DNA from: JACMLX01 sp031374935
GTDB taxonomy: Bacteria > Gemmatimonadota > Gemmatimonadetes > Gemmatimonadales > Gemmatimonadaceae
Assembly: GCA_031374935.1 (NCBI GenBank)
Contig: JANMHB010000092.1
Location: 37,307 to 101,306 of the forward strand
Direction: 5' to 3'
DNA length: 64,000 bases
The translations under genes were made by a program, and so were the position numbers. Shown here one piece after another: positions 46,916-55,737 of the stretch. The notes beneath the pieces are model-generated. The model was not told where the DNA came from and made no database searches. It saw only the letters and a program-made list of their open reading frames with translations. Within the stretch, counting starts at the first letter, position 1, and each line of letters starts with the position of its first letter.

Positions 46916-49690
46916 TCAGTTGGCGCCTACGAGCTGAAAGCCCGCCCAATAGCGCGGATGCTCGAACCGCGGCATTGCGCGCAGCCCCGTCTGTGCCCGT
47001 CGGAGCGCCTCGGCCTTTCCGGGCTGGTCTGCGTCTTCGAGCCAGTGCTTGTAGAACAGGCCCATCAGCTCCCGCGTGGCGTCGTCGGACACGTTCCAAA
47101 GACTTACGAGAACGCTCCGAGCCCCCTTTGCCAGAAAGGCACGCTGAAGTCCGATGGTTCCTTCAGCCAGTGAGATATCTCCGAGACCGGTCTGACAGGC
47201 GCTCAGGACTATGAGGTCAGCAGTGATGTTCAGCCCGGCGTCGTCGAGCAGCTCGCCGACTGTGAGCCGGCCGTCCTGCCCGCTATCCGCCGAAAAAGCG
47301 ATGAAGGACTGGCGGGCGCGAGCGTCGCCCGTGAACGCGAAGCCGTGCGTCGCCAGATGCACCAAGCGCGCTGTTACTAAGCGCCTCCGAACTTGCCCTT
47401 CCGAAGCGGCGTTGCCAGTCAGGAGTTCGGCTCCGAGTCGCGCGGCGACGTCCCGAGCCTCGGCCTCCGCCCCAGGCAGCGCGGCGAGCGCCTCCAGTTC
47501 CCCGAAACGGTTGGCCATCACCGGCATCTTGGGATTCCCCACCACGAGCGCGTTGCTGTCCCGTCGCATCCCGGGCGATGGTCTGGCCTCGGCGGCCAGC
47601 AGTACCGTCAGCGATGGCGCGTAGCGGACGGCCGTACCGGCAGCAAGCGGGGCGCCATCTGGTCCGACCGGCAAGGCACCAAATGGTATCATGGCGAGAG
47701 TACCGCTCGGCACGATCAAGAGATCTGAGACTCCGGCAATCCTGCGCCTGACCTCCGGAGGGATGATCAGCGAGCCGAGATCGGCCCCGACCGCCGACCA
47801 CGACCGGATCGGCCTCTGGGACAGTGGCTCCGGTGCCTCGATTTCGACGCCACGGGGAAGCATCCGGCCAACACCCACGGCTCCGACTGACCGCCTCAGC
47901 TCGCCAATGAGCGTAGCAAGCGAGTCCCACGCAATTGCCACACGGGAAACCTCGGCGCCGACATCCGGCCGGATCGTCCAGATCAGCAACGTGTCCCGGA
48001 CGACCTGATACACGAGCGCCGTCGTTCCGGTTGCCTGGAGCCCGGCTATCAGACGCTCGCCGTCGGCAACGAGGTCTGAGCCTGGCGCCGTCGGCGATGC
48101 CGCCCGCCTCATGAGGTTCAGGAGCGCTTGCGAGCGGCCTCTTTCTGCCGCCCCCAACGCCCCGCTCAGTGCGCGCTTGCCCATCTCACTGCGGGCGAGC
48201 CAGGCACGCGTCCAATCCGCGAACAGTCCACGAAATTGCTCCGAAAAGCTCACCTGATTCAGGTCCGCCCCGGCCCGCCGAATCAGGAATGAACGAACTC
48301 GGGCAGACGAGTCGTAGTAGGCGACCGCGCGGTCGAGATGGGTCGGTCCAGCCCGGTGGTACGACAGCGCGATCGTGCCAAGGATTCGCCCCTCCATGAA
48401 CCGATCGTTGTTGCGTCGCGCACTGGCAAGCGCGGAGTCGAGGAGGGGGGCGGCGGAGTTGCGTCCATGCCGCACTTCCTCCATGGACCCCAGGGCGTGC
48501 AGGGCCTGCGCGGCAACGTTGCCTTTCCCGAGCTCTCGGGCCAGCGCCAGCGCGGAATCCTGATAGGCGACCGCGGCCACGGTGTCTCCGCGATACCAGT
48601 AGTTCGTGCCCATGTTGCTCAGCAGATTGGCTTCATAGAGCCGTTCCGCCCTGGACCGCATCAGTTTTAGTCCGGCGAGTTGGTATGTGAGCGCTGAATC
48701 TCGGTTTCCGAGAGCCGAGAAGACGTCGGCGAGGCTTGGAAGGACGTAGCCCTCGATTCGCTGATTGCCAATCATTCTGGCCAAGGCGAGAGCCCGTCGG
48801 CCGTACGTCAGGGCGGAGTCGAGCTGGCCGAGCTTTGAGAATTCAACGCCGATGTTGTCAAGCGTCGTTGCGGCGCCGCCCCTGTCTTGGATCTCTTCAC
48901 GGCGAGCCAACGCCGCCCGGAAGTAGTGGAGCGAGGAGTCGACCTCCCCAACATCGGCGAAGGTGCCGGCCAGATTGTTGAAGACGCGGGCCTCAACCTG
49001 CTTGTCTTTGGTCTCCCTCGAGATCGTGAGCGCAGAATGGTAGTGGACGCGAGCCGAGTCGAGTCTGCCAAGCTGGTGGTGGAACAAGCCGTGACCTGTG
49101 AGCGCGTTAGCCAGGGTCCCGCGCTCGACGGCCCCCGCAAATCTCAAACTCCATGCAGAGTATGCCAGTGCTGAGTCGAGCGCACCGCGCCTCCAGAAGA
49201 CTGTGGCGATTGACTGGAGGGATTCGAACTGTTCGACGCTGTCGCCGAGTTGTCGATGAATCACGAGGCTGGCGCGCAGCAGTGGCAAGACCGAGTCCGG
49301 CCGCCCTGCCTCGTTGAGCGCGGTGGCGATTCCGCTCAGCGCCTTGGCGCGCAGCCGGTCGGCGCCGAGTCCAGGGAGCTTCGCGAGCACGACGCGATAC
49401 ACGGTCAACGCAGAGTCTGGCTGAAGTAGTGTGTTGAATGTGCTCCCCAGGCCGAGACGCACTTCTGCTTCCCCTGCTGAATCAGAGGCGACAGCGTAAA
49501 GCCGAGCAGCCCTTGCCCAGAGGTCCCGAGCCGTACGGATCCCGTCCGGCGTTGCGCTTTGGAAGGCAACGTTGGCCTGCTTGGCCAGAAGCGCGGCGCT
49601 GTCCCTTGGCGCCAGTTGCGCTGTTGCCGCTGCGGGCGACGCGAGGGCGGCAATCGCAAAGAAGGCCACGATCTGAAGGTGTCTGATCAA
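46916..49690 (-). CDS. Secreted TPR-CHAT caspase-like protein
   Basis: 924 aa from TTG 49690, preceded by GGAGG at 6 nt spacing and followed by a signal peptide (IRHLQIVAFFAIAALASPAAATAQ). The frame is open to 50290, but no upstream start has such a ribosome site. About ten tetratricopeptide-like repeats (about 30-470) contain recurrent ALxxYRRALALAR-type helices, for example LDSALTYGRRALALARMIGN. The C-terminal CHAT domain (about 600-924) has both catalytic residues: His in VHLATHGFAF and Cys in VLSACQTGLGD. It ends with the typical WAGFQLVGAN. CHAT proteases act in bacterial defence and cell-death systems, but secreted TPR-CHAT proteins are mostly uncharacterised. It is convergent to the kinase operon. 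Confidence 0.9.
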   Translation of the reverse strand: MIRHLQIVAFFAIAALASPAAATAQLAPRDSAALLAKQANVAFQSATPDGIRTARDLWARAARLYAVASDSAGEAEVRLGLGSTFNTLLQPDSALTVYRVVLAKLPGLGADRLRAKALSGIATALNEAGRPDSVLPLLRASLVIHRQLGDSVEQFESLQSIATVFWRRGALDSALAYSAWSLRFAGAVERGTLANALTGHGLFHHQLGRLDSARVHYHSALTISRETKDKQVEARVFNNLAGTFADVGEVDSSLHYFRAALARREEIQDRGGAATTLDNIGVEFSKLGQLDSALTYGRRALALARMIGNQRIEGYVLPSLADVFSALGNRDSALTYQLAGLKLMRSRAERLYEANLLSNMGTNYWYRGDTVAAVAYQDSALALARELGKGNVAAQALHALGSMEEVRHGRNSAAPLLDSALASARRNNDRFMEGRILGTIALSYHRAGPTHLDRAVAYYDSSARVRSFLIRRAGADLNQVSFSEQFRGLFADWTRAWLARSEMGKRALSGALGAAERGRSQALLNLMRRAASPTAPGSDLVADGERLIAGLQATGTTALVYQVVRDTLLIWTIRPDVGAEVSRVAIAWDSLATLIGELRRSVGAVGVGRMLPRGVEIEAPEPLSQRPIRSWSAVGADLGSLIIPPEVRRRIAGVSDLLIVPSGTLAMIPFGALPVGPDGAPLAAGTAVRYAPSLTVLLAAEARPSPGMRRDSNALVVGNPKMPVMANRFGELEALAALPGAEAEARDVAARLGAELLTGNAASEGQVRRRLVTARLVHLATHGFAFTGDARARQSFIAFSADSGQDGRLTVGELLDDAGLNITADLIVLSACQTGLGDISLAEGTIGLQRAFLAKGARSVLVSLWNVSDDATRELMGLFYKHWLEDADQPGKAEALRRAQTGLRAMPRFEHPRYWAGFQLVGAN

Positions 49691-49942
49691 GACACTCCTC
49701 CACTGTCCAGAGAGATGTCGCGCGCGCCCGTTGGAGGCGTGAGGTACAATATTGTTCCGAATCCGATCATTCGCGAACATGAAGTGGGACATGCGATCGG
49801 GAGCGCGGACGTTGCCGCGTCGGCTACACTCACCGTGAAAGCAGACGGCACTGTCGGCGTTCACCGAGGCAGTCACTGGCGATGGTCGCACGATTGCGAG
49901 GCTGCGGTATAGCTTCGCATCGCGACACGCCCCAGCAGTGTG

Positions 49943-50047
49943 GACAATGCCGGCGATGCCGTACGGGGCGGCGGTGGGCACCCGCAGTCGCTCGAGCAGC
50001 GTGACCGACACATCATTTTCTGTGTCGTTGGAGAGCTCAGTGGACAC
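49943..50047 (-). pseudogene. Kinase N-terminal fragment upstream of the CHAT gene
   Basis: Encodes VSTELSNDTENDVSVTLLER and the following residues, nearly identical to the first 35 residues of the Big_2 kinase, but no kinase domain follows. The frame stays open for another 84 codons and runs in phase into the CHAT gene. So the fragment could give an N-terminally extended CHAT product, or simply supply a promoter with a ~400-nt leader. Confidence 0.7.
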
Positions 50048-50130
50048 GGGCGCCGCGGTGTGTCGGGGAGGGGCGGGGTCGGCATCGACCCCGGCCGTAT
50101 GATACGAATGGGGGCGGGGGACGGGAAGGG
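49943..50130. repeat. 188-bp direct repeat, copy 2 (captured kinase promoter and N-terminus)
   Basis: Same orientation as copy 1, 7,568 bp away. It retains the -35/-10 boxes (-10 at 50099-50104), the GTG (50047) and 35 codons of kinase reading frame, then diverges exactly where the glycine loop would start. Confidence 0.93.
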
Positions 50131-50787
50131 AGGCGGGGACTTGCCCCTGAGCATGAGCATCAATTTGCTCGGCGCAACGTCCTCCTTCCCGAGGCGCGTC
50201 TGAACCTGCGGCTTCCTCCAGACCCTCGCTGCCTCGCCATGTCGGTACGCACGCCGATTCGAGAGGGACTGGGTCATTCCATCGACGCAATCGTCAATCA
50301 GACGGCGAAGACCAGTTCCGAGAAGACGGGAAAGCCGATGGGTGCCACGGCCTTGCTCTTCGTCAAGGCCGTGGTGGATTCCATGATTGAGCTGGCAACT
50401 GAAGCCGCCGCCGCCAATCGCAATGTCAACACGTGGCAAATCGCGAAACATTCAACATGTTGCCCATTGGCAGCGGCCTGAATTATGGCCGACGAAGCAG
50501 AGCATGAGCGAATGCGTGTTGGCGACAGCCTCGCGCGCCGCCCCGACGCTGGAGACGTTCGGCAAGATGGTCGGCACGGCCGGGATCAGCGCGAATCGTG
50601 ACCATGACGTATCCATCGGTGGCTGGCCACGCGGGTGCCGCCAACACGAGCGGCTGGCCTGTCTTCAACCGTCCCAGCACCGCAGATTTCGCATTCAAGG
50701 CGGCCGATCTCGCTCAGCGCGACCGTCATGCCCGAATCTGAGTACTGCTCGAGCGAAAGGATCGATCGCCCCTCAAACGGAGGCCGC
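50131..50787. other. Degenerate region between the CHAT gene and the type VI locus
   Basis: About 650 bp with short overlapping frames on both strands. The plus-strand 80-codon frame (listed separately) and a two-frame minus-strand stretch (50483-50822) are the only hints of coding. No terminator, RNA or transposase remnant was recognised. Confidence 0.5.
50239..50481 (+). CDS. Hypothetical small protein
   Basis: 80 codons (MSVRTPIREGLGHSIDAIVN...). The middle is predicted helical (ALLFVKAVVDSMIELATEAA). There is no ribosome site and no family resemblance, so it may be spurious. Confidence 0.3.
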   Translation: MSVRTPIREGLGHSIDAIVNQTAKTSSEKTGKPMGATALLFVKAVVDSMIELATEAAAANRNVNTWQIAKHSTCCPLAAA

Positions 50788-51246
50788 ATGCCAATCACGT
50801 ACACGCAGCTGATCCCTTCCACGAATCACATGTTCGGCGCCAAGATCGACCCTGGCGCCAACCCTGTTGGTGCGGGTGTCAAGCTTGCCGCAAAAGCCTT
50901 GCGTTGGGTACACAACGAAGGTTTCGCCCTGTCGGTCGCCAAGCTTCGCGAGTCGCCGGATGTCCAGAAGCGGATTGCATCACTCATGCCCGCCAACGGC
51001 AAAGGCGGTGTGCTCATCGTGCTTGCGTACGACGAGTGGAAGTCACCCGACGTCAACGGCTTCAAGGCAAAGGCCGCGAAAAGCGTCTTCGTTTTCGGCG
51101 CGGCTGCCGCGCCCGAAAAGGCAATGGACGACTACTTCAGGACGCCCGCGATGGAGGCTGGTCCGGCGCCGGGCTGGGTCCTCAGGCATGAGTTCTACTG
51201 GGCCACGTCGGATTCCGATTTCGCCCGAGCGATCGTCAACCCGTAA
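50788..51246 (+). CDS. Hypothetical protein next to the type VI locus
   Basis: 152 aa from ATG 50788, with GGAGG 4 bases upstream deciding the start (the frame is open further). No signal peptide or TM segment. Sequence features are MPITYTQLIPSTNHMFGAK, an alpha/beta core (GVLIVLAYDEWKSPDVNGFKAK) and GWVLRHEFYWATSDSDFARA. I do not recognise a family. It ends about 90 bp before the tssM stop, so it is convergent with the T6SS block. An effector or immunity role is possible from position only. Confidence 0.55.
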   Translation: MPITYTQLIPSTNHMFGAKIDPGANPVGAGVKLAAKALRWVHNEGFALSVAKLRESPDVQKRIASLMPANGKGGVLIVLAYDEWKSPDVNGFKAKAAKSVFVFGAAAAPEKAMDDYFRTPAMEAGPAPGWVLRHEFYWATSDSDFARAIVNP

Positions 51247-51338
51247 GTAGTATATGCCTCTCTGAGCGCAATCAGCTTCGAGAGCACGGTCGCTGCGGTG
51301 CGCGTAACCGTTTTGCGCGGCGATTCATGAAACCGCCG

Positions 51339-54300
51339 TCACTGCTGCACCACCTGCCCCACACACGCCGGCCCCGTCAACGCCCCGCGCTGCACCACCG
51401 GCCCCACCCCCGGCGCGGTCAGCTCCAGCGCCACCGGCGCCGCACCGCTGAACGTCTGCACCCTCGTCCGCCCCGTCCCCTCACTCGACGTGGCCCGCGC
51501 CATCACCCGGAACAGCGCCCATGGCCCATCCGCCCGTGCGATTTCCTGCTCGCGCCCCCCCACCGACACCGTCAGCCGCGCACTGCTCCCGCCACTCGGT
51601 GGCCACGACACCGCCTGCGCCTCGGCGCCGGGTACGAACCGCGGTGTCCGATCGCCGTGATACAGCGTCACCGTCGCCGGCGAGTCACCGGTGGCCAGCG
51701 CCTTGATCGACAACGACATGCGCGGCGTCGCACCCTTGTCCATGTACAGCGCCCCCGACGCCCGCGCCATCCAGCGGAAGAAGGTGACGAACTGCGGCGA
51801 CAGGGTCACCCCGTTCGTGGGCCGCGACGCATATGTGCCGTTCAGCAACGGCAACAGCGGCTGCAACCCGCCGTCATAGAACTGCCACAGCGCCCCGCTG
51901 CCAGGTGCCAGCAGTGCGTTCACATCACTCACACTCGCGTCACCCTGATCGACACTGAACGGAAACTTCCGCAGAATCCGCTCCATCGACCGGCACAACT
52001 GTTTGCCACGCTCGTTCAGCATCACCGCCAGTTCAGCGCCACTGGCGCTGCCGGCAAAATCGGCGCCGGCCGCAGCGGCGACGCCGGACGCGACGGCAGC
52101 GCCCGCCGCTGGTGCGCCAACCGACGGCGTCGGGACGGCAGGCGCCAGCGGTGTCGGCGGCGGGGCTCCACCACCACCGCCACCGCCAGCTGCCGCCGGC
52201 TTGGCAGCCACGCGTGGCAGTGGCGCGTTCGACACGCGCTGCAGCGCCGCCTCCGCGCCATCAATCGGTGCCTGCAGCAACACCGACACCACTCGCCCGA
52301 TCGCGGATGCCTCCGCGTCGACTGCGAACTTCTGCTCCAGTTGCCGCGCAGCAATCCGTGCTTGCGAGAGTGGCCCGACCTGAACGTTCTGGGCGGCCAG
52401 CTTCAATGCGGTGATCGTGGCGCTGTCGGTGCCGGGCGGCAGGCTGCTCAGCTGCTCCATCGACGCCTGCAGCTGCAGCAGGGCATTCGCATACGGCTCG
52501 TTCGACTCGCTGACGAACTTTCCTTGAACGCTCGCCGGCGTCACACTCTGTACCGGCTGGAAAACGCGCACAACGGCCGTATCGACGTTGGTGTTGTGCG
52601 AGACGATCGAGAAGACGTTCAACAGCGCGGATTGCGCGCTGCCGAGCTTGCCGAGTCGCACGGCGGATTCCTTCACCGTGCCAGGCCGCGGCACGCTCAC
52701 GGTGCGCAACGCCGTGCGCCACTCCGACGTGTAGTCCGCCACGTACCGCTTCCGGATCTCCGCCAGATCCTGAGTGCGATTCCGTGACGATACGGCACTC
52801 CGGTCGCCCAGCACCCAGGTCTCACCCTGGAAAAAGCGATCCGAGTTCTTCAGCACATCCTGCATGCCCCGCCAGCCGGCGGCGGTGAACGGTCCGCGCA
52901 CGATGGCGCCCGCCGCACCGACGACGCCCGCAGCCTGCGGCACCGAGTCGATGAGCTTGAGCGGCTTCACAGTTGCCGACACGGTCGACAGCATCGAGAC
53001 GTAAATCGGGTCGATGCCCGCAAACTGATTCAGGTGCCCGCGCGCATGCCCCACCAGCTGCAGATCGCCGGTCACGGGCCACAGCGCTTCCGTTGCCTGC
53101 AGCGCGGCATAGGTGTCGAACTGTTTCCGCGCCAGTTCGGTGACCGCGGTGTCCGTCGCAATCCCACGCTGCCAGGCCGCCAGCAGCACCGGCGTCACGA
53201 AGGCCGATGAACTTTTCGCGTGCTCCGATGTGCCGACGAGGTACGTCTTCAGCATGTCGTACGTCCGACCGTAGTCCGACGTCGGCAACGGTACTGCCGG
53301 CACCGCGCGCAGCGAATCGGTCAGGCTGCGCCAAGCATCGTCGTGCAGCTGGCGACGATAGCCGGCCACCCACGCGGGACGTGACGACGCGATCAGCCCT
53401 TTGCCGTTCCAGAGACCGAATCCGAGCGTGAATGGCGCGCCTGCACTGTCGATGCTCGCAATCGAGTCGATCAGTGAACGGAGCTGCTCCAGCGTACGCA
53501 GCGCCTCACCACTCGGCAGCGCGATGGTACCGGGAGCCGCCTGCACGATCGGCAGCGACGCGACGGCACGCGCTGCCGCCAGCGTCCGCGACGTGAGTGT
53601 TCGATTGCCCATCCAGCTCACCAGCACACCAGTGCTGAGCATCAGACCACCCCCGATCACGCCGCCGAGCAGTATCCGCCGAAGGCCTGAAACGCGCACG
53701 CCGCCAAGAGCCGCCGCGCGGCCGCTCCGATCACCGAACACCACATCGGTGAAGAAGCGATCGATGAAGACCCACTCCGGCACCTTGCGCGCCGCCGCTG
53801 GTTCGGCCGCTGCGGCATTCAGCTGCATCCCGGGACGGAACAAGCCGGTCGCACCGGCCGCAGGTGCCGGAATGGATGCCACTTCCGGCGCGGCATCGCG
53901 CACCAGTACCGGCCGCGCACCACTGAACCAGAAACCTCGCAGCTGTGGCGTCATGCCCATCTGCGATGGACGTGTCACTTCGACCAGGAATCGGATCACC
54001 GCTGGCGCCAGCTTGCTCAGCTCACGCGGCACTTCATACGATGTCAGCCGGCGCGCCTCGACCGACTCACGCGTCAGCAGATCGCTTCGCCGCACACTGA
54101 GCGACGCGATCAACTGCGAGAATGCCTGTTCCAGTCGTGGCACGAGCCGCTCGGCATACGCCCCCGCGGCCCCGCTGTCGAATGGCAACGCGGCGCCCAT
54201 CGGCACTCGCGTCTCCTCTCGCGTCAGCGGCGCCAGCCACGTTTCCACGTACGGAATCCTGTCGAAGCGCGTGAACAACACATACACCGGCACGCGCATG

Positions 54301-54968
54301 CCGAGTTGCAATGCGGCGTCGGCGAGGCGTTCGCGGATCGTCGGTGCGAGTGCATCGAGCTGCTTCGCTTCGTCGGCCGTGGCGAGATAGTCGCACGGGA
54401 TGCAGAGGACGATCGCACGCGGCGCCGGCTCCCGCCGGCCAAGTGCCACCGCCAGGCCAGGGGCGCGCATGGCGCGCACGAATCGTGTGAAGCGACCCGC
54501 ATCTGCCGTCAGCGCACCCGGCGACTCCACCACCGCACCGCCGCCCGCCAGCCAGATGTTGGCTGCCTTCGTGGATTCCTCCGGTCCCGTGCCGCGCGCG
54601 TCGCCGGCCAGCAACTGGGCATCCAGCCCACTGCGCGTCACCACGGTGGTCTTGGTGCTCGTCGGCGGACCGATGACCAGCACCAGTGATTTCCGCAGCA
54701 GCTCGCCCCGCGGCAATCGATCGGCCGCCTGCCTGAGCGCCAGGATCGCATCATCCTTCTCGGCCCGCGACACGGCATCGGTCGGGCGCAGCAGGTGCCA
54801 CGTCAGCGCCGCACCGGCCGCGCCGAGCAGCGCCAGCCCGATGAGCAGGATCGTGCGATCACCACCGGTGAGCTTGAGCAGCCAGATCGCGATCACTGCG
54901 ATCACGAGAAACGCCAGCAGCACGCCAAGACTGGCCAGCCAGCGTGTGGTGCGCGAGGAGTGAGTCAT
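51339..54968 (-). CDS. tssM: Type VI secretion membrane-complex protein TssM (IcmF/VasK)
   Basis: 1,209 aa, usual length. Two N-terminal TM helices (about 10-31 and 38-60), a cytoplasmic NTPase-like domain (about 80-400) and a third TM helix (about 430-450) lead to a long periplasmic part. Family landmarks LRGFWFSG (341-348) and FFTDVVFGDR (403-412) are present. The Walker A site is degenerate: G-P-P-T-S-T-K-T (100-107) lacks the Gly before Lys. A low-complexity proline/alanine linker lies near 960-1010, and a C-terminal beta domain ends PACVGQVVQQ. TssM forms the envelope-spanning channel with TssL. The gene lies 17 bp behind tssL. Confidence 0.93.
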   Translation of the reverse strand: MTHSSRTTRWLASLGVLLAFLVIAVIAIWLLKLTGGDRTILLIGLALLGAAGAALTWHLLRPTDAVSRAEKDDAILALRQAADRLPRGELLRKSLVLVIGPPTSTKTTVVTRSGLDAQLLAGDARGTGPEESTKAANIWLAGGGAVVESPGALTADAGRFTRFVRAMRAPGLAVALGRREPAPRAIVLCIPCDYLATADEAKQLDALAPTIRERLADAALQLGMRVPVYVLFTRFDRIPYVETWLAPLTREETRVPMGAALPFDSGAAGAYAERLVPRLEQAFSQLIASLSVRRSDLLTRESVEARRLTSYEVPRELSKLAPAVIRFLVEVTRPSQMGMTPQLRGFWFSGARPVLVRDAAPEVASIPAPAAGATGLFRPGMQLNAAAAEPAAARKVPEWVFIDRFFTDVVFGDRSGRAAALGGVRVSGLRRILLGGVIGGGLMLSTGVLVSWMGNRTLTSRTLAAARAVASLPIVQAAPGTIALPSGEALRTLEQLRSLIDSIASIDSAGAPFTLGFGLWNGKGLIASSRPAWVAGYRRQLHDDAWRSLTDSLRAVPAVPLPTSDYGRTYDMLKTYLVGTSEHAKSSSAFVTPVLLAAWQRGIATDTAVTELARKQFDTYAALQATEALWPVTGDLQLVGHARGHLNQFAGIDPIYVSMLSTVSATVKPLKLIDSVPQAAGVVGAAGAIVRGPFTAAGWRGMQDVLKNSDRFFQGETWVLGDRSAVSSRNRTQDLAEIRKRYVADYTSEWRTALRTVSVPRPGTVKESAVRLGKLGSAQSALLNVFSIVSHNTNVDTAVVRVFQPVQSVTPASVQGKFVSESNEPYANALLQLQASMEQLSSLPPGTDSATITALKLAAQNVQVGPLSQARIAARQLEQKFAVDAEASAIGRVVSVLLQAPIDGAEAALQRVSNAPLPRVAAKPAAAGGGGGGGAPPPTPLAPAVPTPSVGAPAAGAAVASGVAAAAGADFAGSASGAELAVMLNERGKQLCRSMERILRKFPFSVDQGDASVSDVNALLAPGSGALWQFYDGGLQPLLPLLNGTYASRPTNGVTLSPQFVTFFRWMARASGALYMDKGATPRMSLSIKALATGDSPATVTLYHGDRTPRFVPGAEAQAVSWPPSGGSSARLTVSVGGREQEIARADGPWALFRVMARATSSEGTGRTRVQTFSGAAPVALELTAPGVGPVVQRGALTGPACVGQVVQQ

Positions 54969-54985
54969 GACGCGTCGTCGGGGCG

Positions 54986-55675
54986 TTAGCGGGAAGAAGC
55001 GTCGGTGATCGTGCGAATCTCACGGCTGCCACTGGCGAGCGTCGCGCGCCCCGTACCCCAGAGCACTGCGACCAGCACCGCGCTGAGCACCGCGCCGATC
55101 GCCAGGCGCCTGATCCAGGGATCGCGCGCGGCCACCGCATCATCGACCGGACGCCAGGCCGGTGCCAGATCACCCGCGCCGCCACGGATCCGCGCAATCC
55201 GCTCACCAACGCGTTGTGCGATCACCTTCAGCGCGCCGGCATCGCTGCCATAGCGCCCACGGAAGCCGAGCAGCAGTGCGTGATGAAAGACCTCCAGCAC
55301 ATCCGCCAGCGCCGGTTCATCGGCACGGGCGAGTTGCTGTTCCAGATACTGGTAGAAGAGTTCACCGCCCATGTGTCCGCCGAACAACTCGTCCTGCAGC
55401 GGGCGCCGCGACCACTCGGCCAGTGCCGGCTGCGGCGAGTTGAGCACCGATTCATCGAGGAACGCGACGGCGGCGAACAGACTCACGCGCACGTCGGTGG
55501 CAGCGTACCCCGCGGCAGCACCTGCCTGTTCTGCCTTTGCCAGCAGCGTGCGGGCCTGCGTGCGAAACGACTCGGCGTCGCGCACCGGTGCACGGTCGCC
55601 TCGCAACCGCGCAATGACCGTGAACAGATCCTGTTGCGATAGGGCCAGTCGGCCGGGCGCAGCGGTGAGCGTCAT
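54986..55675 (-). CDS. tssL: Type VI secretion protein TssL (DotU family)
   Basis: 229 aa. The cytoplasmic hook domain has VAFLDESVLNSP, ELFGGHMGGELFYQYLEQ and the DotU signature LGFRGRYGSD. A single C-terminal TM helix (about 192-212, LAIGAVLSAVLVAVLWGTG) anchors it, leaving a short periplasmic tail with no peptidoglycan-binding OmpA extension. It partners TssM in the trans-envelope complex and recruits the baseplate through TssK. Confidence 0.93.
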   Translation of the reverse strand: MTLTAAPGRLALSQQDLFTVIARLRGDRAPVRDAESFRTQARTLLAKAEQAGAAAGYAATDVRVSLFAAVAFLDESVLNSPQPALAEWSRRPLQDELFGGHMGGELFYQYLEQQLARADEPALADVLEVFHHALLLGFRGRYGSDAGALKVIAQRVGERIARIRGGAGDLAPAWRPVDDAVAARDPWIRRLAIGAVLSAVLVAVLWGTGRATLASGSREIRTITDASSR

Positions 55676-55737
55676 GAGGGCGGGAGCTGGCGACGGGACG
55701 AAGGCGATGGCGACACGAACGAACCCTGCGTTGTGCG

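Noticed and set aside
49691..50290. Extending the CHAT protein to the full 1,124-codon open frame
   Set aside because: The TTG at 49690 has a perfect GGAGG site and opens a signal peptide, while the extension is a kinase fragment plus non-descript sequence. Kept only as an alternative tied to the captured promoter.
50483..50822. Possible frameshifted minus-strand protein (joins ALSEIGRL to NAKSAVLGRLKTG)
   Set aside because: The two frames read plausibly when joined, but no family is recognised and the plus-strand gene starting at 50788 overlaps it. Too weak to list as a gene.
51327..52787. 486-codon plus-strand frame opposite the end of tssM
   Set aside because: Arg/His/Pro-rich shadow with no family resemblance or ribosome site; tssM on the minus strand is well supported.
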